From: Betaproteobacteria bacterium TMED41
Lineage (GTDB): Bacteria; Pseudomonadota; Gammaproteobacteria; Burkholderiales; Burkholderiaceae_A
Assembly: GCA_002167365.1 (NCBI GenBank)
Contig: NHCU01000046.1
Span: forward strand, 17,118-22,344
Length of the DNA: 5,227 nt
Direction of reading: 5' to 3'
Position numbers and translations under genes: made by a program. The notes below the pieces were generated by a model. That model worked only from the letters and a program-made list of their open reading frames with translations. It was not told where the DNA came from and made no database searches. Shown here piece by piece: positions 1 to 5,086 of this stretch. Position 1 is the stretch's first letter; each line of letters begins with the position of its first letter.

Positions 1-486
1 TGGACAAGTGAAAATAAAAATTGGTTTGCAGCAGTTCAAGTTGAGAAAAGGATGATGTTCATTATTCTAATGTTAATAATTGCGGTAGCAGCCTTTAATC
101 TTGTTTCAATGCTTGTCATGGTCGTAACCGACAAAAGGTCTGATATCGCAATTTTAAGAACTATCGGAGCAAATAAGACGTCGGTGTTGCTTATTTTTAT
201 GATTCAAGGTGCATTATTGGGACTTTTGGGTGTGATTATTGGTGTTTTTTTTGGTGTGATCGGTGCCCTTAATTTGGGTATAGCTATTTCAACTATTGAA
301 ACAATATTTGATTTTGAGCTTTTACCTAAGGGTATTTATCTAATTAATACCTTTCCATCAGACCTTAGGGTTACTGACGTAATAACAATTGCTATCACCT
401 CTTTTGGATTATCCCTATTGGCTACGATTTATCCCAGCTTGAAAGCTTCGAATATTCACCCAGCAGAAGCACTTAGATATGAGTGA
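1..486 (+). CDS. lolC: Lipoprotein-releasing ABC transporter permease LolC (C-terminal part, 5' truncated)
   Basis: This is the inner-membrane permease of the LolCDE-type complex, which extracts mature lipoproteins from the inner membrane and passes them to the periplasmic carrier LolA. The reading frame is open from base 1, so the gene begins outside the window and 161 residues are visible. The first visible residues contain NWFAAVQVEKRMMF, a hallmark of the LolC/LolE family just before the second membrane segment. Three hydrophobic stretches follow, at about residues 18-43, 60-95 and 125-150 of the fragment, as expected for the FtsX-like C-terminal domain. The SDIAILRTIGA stretch after the first of these resembles the cytoplasmic coupling helix that contacts the ATPase. 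The protein ends in HPAEALRYE, a typical LolC/E terminus. The last 8 bases overlap lolD, which implies co-transcription and translational coupling. LolE, or the single LolF type, cannot be fully excluded because the N-terminal half is missing. Confidence 0.93.
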   Translation, partial: WTSENKNWFAAVQVEKRMMFIILMLIIAVAAFNLVSMLVMVVTDKRSDIAILRTIGANKTSVLLIFMIQGALLGLLGVIIGVFFGVIGALNLGIAISTIETIFDFELLPKGIYLINTFPSDLRVTDVITIAITSFGLSLLATIYPSLKASNIHPAEALRYE

Positions 487-1150
487 ATTATTATCTAAAA
501 AAATTATTGAAGCAAATAACTTAGGCAAAAGATTTACAGTTGGACAGAATGAAGTTATTGCTTTGGAAAATGTTAATATTTTTCTGCACCTCGGAGAATC
601 TATGGCAGTTGTTGGTCCTTCAGGTTCCGGCAAGAGTACGTTGTTACACATTTTGGGTGGGTTGGACTTTCCAAATTTAGGTCAAGTTTTTATTGATGGA
701 CGATTGATAAATGATCAAAGTGATGTTGAGAGAACCATAACACGTAATAAAAAAATAGGATTTATTTACCAATTTCACCATTTACTTCCAGAGTTTACAG
801 CTGTTGAAAATGTAGCTATGCCGTTAATAATAAGACGCTTGGGATATAAAAAAGCTTGCCAGAAAGCTACAACTATCCTTAAACAAATTGGACTACAAGA
901 CAGACTAAGTCATTTTCCTTCTATGTTATCAGGTGGAGAAAAGCAAAGAGTTGCAATCGCTAGAGCTTTGGTTACAAATCCATGTTTGGTACTTGCAGAT
1001 GAGCCCACAGGAAACTTGGATACTGATAATGCAGCAGATGTTTTTGGATTATTAATGGAGCGTGTAAAAATTTCAAATGCCGCTCTGGTAGTAGTAACTC
1101 ATGATTTAAAATTAGCAAAAAAATGCGACAAAATAATTTCGCTTGATTAG
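479..1150 (+). CDS. lolD: Lipoprotein-releasing ABC transporter ATPase LolD
   Basis: This is the cytoplasmic ATPase that powers lipoprotein release by the LolCDE-type complex. The 223 residues are the usual full length. Walker A is GPSGSGKS at 46-53, the Q-loop glutamine is Q98, the signature LSGGEKQRVAI is at 150-160, Walker B LVLADEP is at 170-176 with catalytic E175, the D-loop GNLD is at 178-181, and the switch histidine is H208. The stretch GFIYQFHHLLPEFTAVEN (94-111) is the LolD-specific motif between Walker A and the signature, which separates it from MacB, FtsE and other members of the same ABC subfamily. All catalytic residues are present, so it should be active. The ATG lies inside the end of lolC (8-base overlap) with only a weak purine stretch upstream, consistent with coupled translation. 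The stop codon overlaps by 4 bases the stop of the convergent DUF2062 gene. Confidence 0.97.
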   Translation: MSELLSKKIIEANNLGKRFTVGQNEVIALENVNIFLHLGESMAVVGPSGSGKSTLLHILGGLDFPNLGQVFIDGRLINDQSDVERTITRNKKIGFIYQFHHLLPEFTAVENVAMPLIIRRLGYKKACQKATTILKQIGLQDRLSHFPSMLSGGEKQRVAIARALVTNPCLVLADEPTGNLDTDNAADVFGLLMERVKISNAALVVVTHDLKLAKKCDKIISLD

Positions 1151-1725
1151 TTAATAAATTTAAATTTTTTGTTTATTATCCAAATAATGTTAGTTATGAA
1201 ATAACCAGACATAGATAATAAAAATGCGACTATAAGTGTACCAAATATCAATGGCCATCCAATTGACATTATCCACTTAGTTAATTCAATCGAATAGCTA
1301 ATAGGTTCGTGAAGATTCAATAAAGGTATTTGATCAACTATTTCATCAATACTGCTGAGCTGCTTTGTCTCGGTTTCTGAAAAAAAAATTGCACTAAGTT
1401 GTGGAAAAATATTTATAAAAATTAGACCAACTTTTAAACATAAAATATAGATTGGTATAACTGTGATTGGATTTGTGTAGAGAGTGATTAGGACCGCTAT
1501 TGGCAAATTAAAATTCAAATAAAACGCTATAGTTGCTGCTGTGATCATCTGAAATGGCGCTGGCAATAGCCCACAAAATAATCCAACTGCTATGGAACCT
1601 GAAACGGATTTTTGCGAGAGCTTTAAAAACTTGCTATTCTTTGTTTTTATTTTTTTATTAATTAGAAATCTGTTTAATTCTGAATTATCATAATTATTTA
1701 TGTAATTTTTTATTTTACTTATCAC
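1147..1725 (-). CDS. DUF2062 family integral membrane protein
   Basis: This is a small membrane protein of unknown biochemical function, 192 residues, close to the usual DUF2062 length. The family core is visible: SVSGSIAVGLFCGLLPAPFQM (about 40-60) runs into a first hydrophobic segment (about 42-70), followed by LPIAVLITLYTNPITVIPIYIL (about 74-95) with the conserved TNP triplet at 84-86. A final hydrophobic segment spans about 151-184. The short basic N-terminus (K- and N-rich, residues 1-38) is probably cytoplasmic. Translation starts at GTG: no ATG lies between it and an in-frame stop upstream, the next methionine is M60 inside the core domain, and an AAAAGGG stretch lies 10 bases upstream. 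The gene is on the strand opposite its neighbours, sharing 4 bases with the lolD stop and starting 29 bases from the tatD-like gene. I associate DUF2062 genes with lolCD/tatD neighbourhoods in betaproteobacteria, but no mechanism follows from this. Confidence 0.88.
   Translation of the reverse strand: MISKIKNYINNYDNSELNRFLINKKIKTKNSKFLKLSQKSVSGSIAVGLFCGLLPAPFQMITAATIAFYLNFNLPIAVLITLYTNPITVIPIYILCLKVGLIFINIFPQLSAIFFSETETKQLSSIDEIVDQIPLLNLHEPISYSIELTKWIMSIGWPLIFGTLIVAFLLSMSGYFITNIIWIINKKFKFIN
1152..1178. terminator. Possible AT-only bidirectional hairpin after lolD
   Basis: TAATAAA (1152-1158) and TTTATTA (1172-1178) are perfect inverted repeats around a 13-base loop that contains a T6 run. 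The element lies just past the lolD stop and within the last codons of the convergent DUF2062 gene. A stem with no G or C is weak, so a role as terminator or as a barrier between convergent transcripts is only a guess. No better terminator was seen at this junction. Confidence 0.2.
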
Positions 1726-1754
1726 TATTTCTTTACCCTTTTGTATATTTTAAT
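1719..1754 (+). promoter_or_regulatory. Candidate promoter for a leaderless tatD-like transcript
   Basis: Only 29 bases separate the divergent starts of the DUF2062 and tatD-like genes. A -10-like TATATT lies at 1744-1749, which would place the transcription start at about the A of the ATG (1755). A poor -35 candidate, TTATCA at 1719-1724, has a long 19-base spacer and overlaps the GTG start of the divergent gene. No purine-rich ribosome-binding site precedes the ATG, which agrees with a leaderless mRNA. In such AT-rich DNA a TATATT match is common, so confidence is low. Confidence 0.3.
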
Positions 1755-2537
1755 ATGATTCTTTCTTTTTCCGATACACATTGCCATCTTGACTTGTTAG
1801 CTGATCATGAAGCTCAGATAGTAAAAGCGAAAAAAAATGGCGTTAATACTATTATTGTTCCAGCCGTTGAGCCAAAAAGTTTTGAAGTTATAAAAAAAAT
1901 TGCATCTGACTATAGTGGAATTTTTTACAGTGTAGGTATTCATCCTTGTAGAGTCAATGATATTACTGACAACGATTTGTTGACTATGGAAAATTTTTTA
2001 AGTAAAAACATTCAAGACCCGAAATTAGTTGCCATTGGGGAGATTGGACTTGATTTTTTTTTTAAAAATCTACCAAAAAATAAAATGGAACGTTTTTATT
2101 TTCATCAACTCCAGTTAGCCAATAAATTTTCTCTTCCTGTTCTTCTGCATGTGCGACGTTCTCAAGATTTAGTTCTAAAATATTATAAAAAATCGGGAGT
2201 AACATCTGGTATCGCACACGCTTTTAATGGTAGCAAAATTCAAGCTCAAAATTATTTTGATAATGGACTTCTTTTGGGTTTTGGAGGTTCGATGACTTTT
2301 GAAAGGGCTTTGCAAATTAGGCGACTAGCAACAACTGTCCCTGACAACTCATTTGTTTTGGAAACCGATTCACCTGATATGGTGCCAAGTTGGAAAAAAG
2401 TTAATGAAGAAAATACCCCTTCTGAAATCCCTGGAATAGCCAGATGTCTAGCTAAATTAAGGAACAATAGTGTTGAACAAATTGCATACCTAAGTTCACA
2501 AAATGCAAGAAATGCAATACCAAGACTTAGCCTATGA
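1755..2537 (+). CDS. TatD family metal-dependent hydrolase (putative DNase)
   Basis: This is a TIM-barrel hydrolase of the TatD/YcfH family, expected to bind two divalent metals and cleave phosphodiester bonds; family members act as 3'-5' DNases or in D-aminoacyl-tRNA/DNA quality control. At 260 residues it is full length. The metal-binding set is complete: DTHCH (7-11, H9 and H11), E96 in GEIGLD (95-100), H132 in LLHVRRSQD, H155 in IAHAFNGS, and D215 in ETDSPDMVP. GIHP (61-64) is also typical. The histidine motif reads HAFNGS where many relatives have HCFSGS. The first ATG fits the family's N-terminus, which begins just before the DTHCH motif, but no Shine-Dalgarno is visible. The gene overlaps the next by ATGA, so the two are likely co-transcribed. 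A T10 run followed by A5 lies in the codons right after GEIGLD. Which paralogue this is (TatD, YcfH or YjjV type) cannot be fixed from sequence alone. Confidence 0.93.
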   Translation: MILSFSDTHCHLDLLADHEAQIVKAKKNGVNTIIVPAVEPKSFEVIKKIASDYSGIFYSVGIHPCRVNDITDNDLLTMENFLSKNIQDPKLVAIGEIGLDFFFKNLPKNKMERFYFHQLQLANKFSLPVLLHVRRSQDLVLKYYKKSGVTSGIAHAFNGSKIQAQNYFDNGLLLGFGGSMTFERALQIRRLATTVPDNSFVLETDSPDMVPSWKKVNEENTPSEIPGIARCLAKLRNNSVEQIAYLSSQNARNAIPRLSL

Positions 2538-3505
2538 ATAGTTTAACTCACTTATCTAAACTCAATGTTAAGTGTCGTAATCCATGTGGTTTCCATAATA
2601 TGGTCGTCCACCAGTGGGGTGATCCTGACAATTCTTCGGTAGTTATTTGTCTTCATGGTTTGACAAGAGCAGCTAAAGATTTTTTATGTTTAGCAAATGA
2701 ATTAAAAATAAAATATCGAGTTTTAGCTCCTGATTTGGCTGGTAGGGGGGAATCCGACTGGTTAGCAAACGAGAGTTTATATCAAATATCGCAGTACATT
2801 AATGATTTAAATTCCATGTTTATACAATTGGATTTAAAAAAAATAAATGTGATTGGAACGTCATTCGGTGGCTTAATTGGGTTATTAATGGCAAGTTCTA
2901 TTTTCAATTCAGAATATAAAAATTCTCCTTTTTTTTTTGGGGTATCTAATACAAGAGTCGATGAAAAAATTATTTTTGAATCGCTTGTGATAAATGATTT
3001 TGGATCTCAGGTTCAGTTGAGTAATCTTTTTAATTTAGCCAATCAAATTGACTTCGAGCCAGATATAGAATTAGAAGATTTTAATGAGGCTGTGCTTTTG
3101 GTCAAACGAATTTGCAAAGACTTTGGGCATCACTCAAGTTCTCAATGGAAAGTATTGACCGAGAGTTTTTTTAGACAGGAAAAAGAAAATGGACCATTCA
3201 AGATACATTTTGATCCTGCAATTGTTTCGCATTTTAGAAGATTTTTTTCTGTTTTGGGAGGAAACCTAAAAACAAATTTGATTAGAATTCCGGATTTAAA
3301 TTTTTGGACATTCTACGATAATTTAAACTGTAAGACTCTTTTGTTACGAGGAATGGAAAGCTCTTTATTAGATAGGGATACAGCAATTCAAATGACCAAA
3401 AGAGGACCCAAGCCAAAACTTGTTGAATTTGCTGGTATTGGGCATGCTCCAACCCTAATGCAAATTGATCAGATAGCAATCATAAAAAATTTTTTGAATT
3501 TTTAA
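2534..3505 (+). CDS. Alpha/beta hydrolase fold protein
   Basis: This is a probable cytoplasmic serine hydrolase of the alpha/beta fold; its substrate is unknown. The protein has 323 residues. VVICLHGLTRAAKDF (36-50) supplies the oxyanion-hole HG, DLAGRGESDW (67-76) follows strand 4, and the nucleophile elbow is GTSFG (108-112) with S110. LVINDFG (151-157) marks strand 6, and a helical lid spans about 158-245. LLRG (270-273) ends strand 7, and the catalytic histidine is H304 in EFAGIGHAPTLM. Two oddities stand out. The usual acid position after strand 7, SDLL in relatives I know, reads S276-S277-L278-L279, leaving E275, D280 or D282 as possible replacements. A stretch at about 123-147 between the elbow helix and strand 6 looks longer than normal and contains a T10G4 tract. 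The ATG overlaps the preceding stop as ATGA, indicating coupled translation with the tatD-like gene. There is no signal peptide. Confidence 0.88.
   Translation: MNSLTHLSKLNVKCRNPCGFHNMVVHQWGDPDNSSVVICLHGLTRAAKDFLCLANELKIKYRVLAPDLAGRGESDWLANESLYQISQYINDLNSMFIQLDLKKINVIGTSFGGLIGLLMASSIFNSEYKNSPFFFGVSNTRVDEKIIFESLVINDFGSQVQLSNLFNLANQIDFEPDIELEDFNEAVLLVKRICKDFGHHSSSQWKVLTESFFRQEKENGPFKIHFDPAIVSHFRRFFSVLGGNLKTNLIRIPDLNFWTFYDNLNCKTLLLRGMESSLLDRDTAIQMTKRGPKPKLVEFAGIGHAPTLMQIDQIAIIKNFLNF
3485..3503. terminator. AT-only hairpin between convergent genes
   Basis: AAAAATT (3485-3491) and AATTTTT (3497-3503) form a perfect 7-base inverted repeat with a 5-base loop, at the very end of the alpha/beta hydrolase gene. 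The convergent binding-protein gene stops only 8 bases further on. It could slow transcription from the + strand, but it has no GC base pair and no clean U-tract, so it is weak evidence for a terminator. Confidence 0.2.
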
Positions 3506-3513
3506 ATGACTGC

Positions 3514-4572
3514 TTATTGCCAACCAACATTGTCGAGTAGCTTCTGTGCATTAAATTGATTTTTCCCGATTTCTTTCATACTCAATATATCTCTTTTAAA
3601 ATTTCCCAAAGATTCTAATTTGGAGTTGTTGATTCTGGTTCCTTTTACTATTGGCCATTCATTATTACCAATGGCATAAAGTCTTTGTATTTTATCGGAT
3701 AATAAAAATTCTAAAAAAAGCCTAGCATTGTTTGGGTGAGGTGCATGCTTTGCAATTCCACCTCCAGTCACATTGATGTGCGTACCACTGGAATTTTGAT
3801 TTGGAAAAATAACTTTTATTTTTTTAACAGCTGCCCTGTCTTTAGGGTTCGATGAGCGCATTAAACGAACTAGGTAATAACTATTAGTAACTGCAACTCC
3901 ACATTCACCAGAGGCAACTGCACGGATTTGGTCAGTATCACCTCCCCTAGGGGTTCTTGCTTGATTTGAGACTATTTTTTTGGCCCATTTTTTTGTTTGC
4001 TTCTCACCCAAATTGATCATTACACTTGATACAAGAGACAGCATATAGGGGTGAGTAGAAGAGCGGCTACAAAATTGATTTTTGAAAGCACTACTGGCCA
4101 AGTCTGAGTAAGTTGCGATTTTTTTTGAGCCATGTCTCCTTTTGTTAACAACGATGACTCTTGCTCTGCTAGTTAAACCGACCCAGTTATTTTTTGATTG
4201 GAATTTTTTGGGAACAATTTCAGTCATTTTTGCAGAGCCATGTTGTTGAAAAAAACCAGACTTTTCAGCCCGCCACAGTCTGGCAGCATCTGCTAAAATT
4301 ATAACATCAGCTGGGCTTGCTGAACCTTCACTTTTCAATCTTTCTAATAATGCTTGATCTTTGCTTGAAACTTCTCGAACTTTAATTCCAGTTTCTTGCT
4401 TAAAAATTTTGTAAATTTTTTTATCTGAACTATAGTGTCTTGCTGTATAAACGTTTAAAATTTTTTCTTCATTTGTTGCATTGGCAGGGGACAAGACAGT
4501 TGTATTAAGTGATAATAAAGAAATTAGATAAATAATATTTTTTTTTATGGAATCTGAGATAAGTATTTTCAA
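3514..4572 (-). CDS. Fe(III) ABC transporter periplasmic substrate-binding protein (FutA/IdiA/FbpA-like)
   Basis: This is an extracytoplasmic solute-binding protein expected to capture ferric iron in the periplasm and deliver it to an ABC permease. The 352 residues include a signal peptide: a short basic N-terminus, a hydrophobic core at about 12-28, and a likely cleavage after A32 (ANA, then TNEEK). The mature protein opens with LNVYTARHY (39-47) and continues with TGIKV, ADVIILADAARLW (88-100), NWVGLTSRARVIVVNK (129-144), GDTDQIRAVASGECGVAVTN (211-230), NSYYLVRL and GTHINVTGGGIAKHAPHPNNA. Probable iron ligands by analogy with FutA-type proteins are H46, Y47, Y176, Y232 and Y233. The start is TTG: no earlier start is better, AGG lies 7 bases upstream, and the next methionine (M116) is far inside the domain. 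No permease or ATPase gene is visible beside it. The divergent neighbour is a GlcG/HbpS-type gene. The substrate could also be another metal or small anion, but the YY pair favours iron. Confidence 0.9.
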   Translation of the reverse strand: MKILISDSIKKNIIYLISLLSLNTTVLSPANATNEEKILNVYTARHYSSDKKIYKIFKQETGIKVREVSSKDQALLERLKSEGSASPADVIILADAARLWRAEKSGFFQQHGSAKMTEIVPKKFQSKNNWVGLTSRARVIVVNKRRHGSKKIATYSDLASSAFKNQFCSRSSTHPYMLSLVSSVMINLGEKQTKKWAKKIVSNQARTPRGGDTDQIRAVASGECGVAVTNSYYLVRLMRSSNPKDRAAVKKIKVIFPNQNSSGTHINVTGGGIAKHAPHPNNARLFLEFLLSDKIQRLYAIGNNEWPIVKGTRINNSKLESLGNFKRDILSMKEIGKNQFNAQKLLDNVGWQ

Positions 4573-4579
4573 TGTTTTG

Positions 4580-4582
4580 CCT
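4580..4582 (-). promoter_or_regulatory. Ribosome-binding site supporting the TTG start of the iron-binding protein
   Basis: Read on the - strand, AGG (in the context ATAGGC) ends 7 bases before the TTG at 4572-4570. This is the normal spacing for a Shine-Dalgarno core, and it supports initiation at this rare codon directly before the signal peptide. Confidence 0.5.
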
Positions 4583-4598
4583 ATTTTAATTTGTTTTA

Positions 4599-4627
4599 TT
4601 AATAATAATAATAAGAACTATTTACAA
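4599..4627 (-). promoter_or_regulatory. Candidate promoter of the iron-binding protein gene
   Basis: On the - strand, TTGTAA (4627-4622) and TATTAA (4604-4599) are separated by 17 bases. Each matches the sigma-70 consensus at four of six positions. Transcription would start near 4592 and leave a leader of about 20 bases before the TTG codon, enough for the AGG ribosome-binding site. The spacer is made largely of the TAA repeat, so a regulator binding there would block transcription. The match could be chance in AT-rich DNA. Confidence 0.35.
4600..4614. repeat. (TAA)5 trinucleotide tract in the divergent promoter region
   Basis: Five perfect tandem copies of TAA lie between the two divergent genes, inside the candidate promoter of the iron-binding protein. 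The tract gives part of a Fur-box-like pattern: bases 4601-4619 match the 19-base GATAAT-type Fur consensus at 12 positions by my count, with the right half poorly conserved. It may be a degenerate Fur site, a repeat of variable length, or simply base composition. Confidence 0.6.
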
Positions 4628-4652
4628 TAACATCTCGACTGAATGATATTTT
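4621..4652 (+). promoter_or_regulatory. Candidate promoter of the GlcG/HbpS-family gene
   Basis: TTTACA (4621-4626) matches the -35 consensus at five of six positions. Downstream lies GATATT (4645-4650, spacer 18) or an extended -10-like TGATATTTT (4644-4652), giving a leader of roughly 20 bases. A second possibility is TACAAT (4623-4628) as the -10. The purine stretch AAGAAGAG at 4664-4671, 4 bases before the ATG, can serve as a weak ribosome-binding site. This element overlaps the opposite-strand candidate promoter, so both genes could share control. Confidence 0.33.
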
Positions 4653-4675
4653 CAATTTAACAAAAGAAGAGAAAA

Positions 4676-5086
4676 ATGGATAAGATTGTTGTGTTAACTG
4701 CTGATTTAGCAGAAAAAATTGGTTTTGCCTGTTTGGATAAAGCAAAAGAGAACAGTTGGAATGTAAGTGTCGCAGTATGCGATTCGGGGGGATTCCTTCT
4801 CTGGATGAAAAGGCCGCACACTGTGCCCCCAATTTCTGCTTCAATCGCAATTAACAAGGCTCGAACATCAGCTCTTGGTAGAAGAGCCAGTAGCATATAT
4901 GAAGACCAAATAAATAATGGAAGAAATGCCTTGTTATCTGCTCCAGAAGTGCAAGGCATGATGACAGGGGGGTTGCCATTGTTTTATGAGAACCAGTGTA
5001 TTGGTGCTGTTGGTGTCTCAAATCTTAAGCCTGCAGAGGACGAATTAATAGCTCAAGCTGGAATAGATTTCTTCTCTAAGATTTGA
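4676..5086 (+). CDS. GlcG/HbpS family protein (DUF336, heme-degrading/heme-binding-like fold)
   Basis: This is a small single-domain protein of the GlcG/HbpS family. Members bind heme or iron in some species (HbpS) and are encoded beside glycolate or other catabolic genes in others (GlcG), so the exact role is open. The 136 residues are the normal length for the family. Visible hallmarks are the early helix TADLAEKIGFACLDKAKE (8-25), VAVCDSGGFLLWMKR (32-46, D36 and the GG pair), the helix AINKARTSALGRR (58-70), the GGLPLFYENQCIGAVGVSN segment (98-116), and the terminal AEDELIAQAG (120-129). There is no signal peptide or membrane segment, so it is probably cytoplasmic. The ATG at 4676 has AAGAAGAG shortly upstream. 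The gene diverges from the Fe(III)-binding protein, which weakly suggests an iron or heme link. No glycolate oxidase gene is in view. A transcription partner downstream cannot be judged, because the next 141 bases hold no clear + strand gene. Confidence 0.85.
   Translation: MDKIVVLTADLAEKIGFACLDKAKENSWNVSVAVCDSGGFLLWMKRPHTVPPISASIAINKARTSALGRRASSIYEDQINNGRNALLSAPEVQGMMTGGLPLFYENQCIGAVGVSNLKPAEDELIAQAGIDFFSKI

Noticed and set aside
415..651. 78-codon open frame on the - strand across the lolC/lolD junction
   Set aside because: It is antisense to two strongly conserved genes, and its product has no recognisable motif.
2252..2467. 71-codon open frame on the - strand within the tatD-like gene
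   Set aside because: It is antisense to conserved TatD motifs and has no supporting start signal.
3282..3479. 65-codon open frame on the - strand within the alpha/beta hydrolase gene
   Set aside because: It is a shadow of the conserved strand 7 to histidine region of the hydrolase, with no independent evidence.
2534..3505. Alpha/beta hydrolase as a pseudogene because of its homopolymer tract and missing acid
   Set aside because: The frame is intact over 323 codons, with the nucleophile serine, oxyanion-hole HG and catalytic histidine all preserved and a coupled start, so a functional gene is more likely.
4600..4614. TAA repeat as a CRISPR-like or mobile-element feature
   Set aside because: It is a simple 15-base trinucleotide tract with no spacers, terminal inverted repeats or nearby transposase or cas gene.
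4599..4850. 83-codon open frame on the - strand ending in a run of tyrosines
   Set aside because: The tyrosine run is just the TAA repeat read in another frame; the rest is antisense to the GlcG/HbpS-like gene with no family features.
4657..4959. 100-codon open frame on the - strand overlapping the GlcG/HbpS-like gene
   Set aside because: It lies almost wholly antisense to a gene with clear family motifs, its product shows no recognisable domain, and it has no credible ribosome-binding site. It is a shadow frame.
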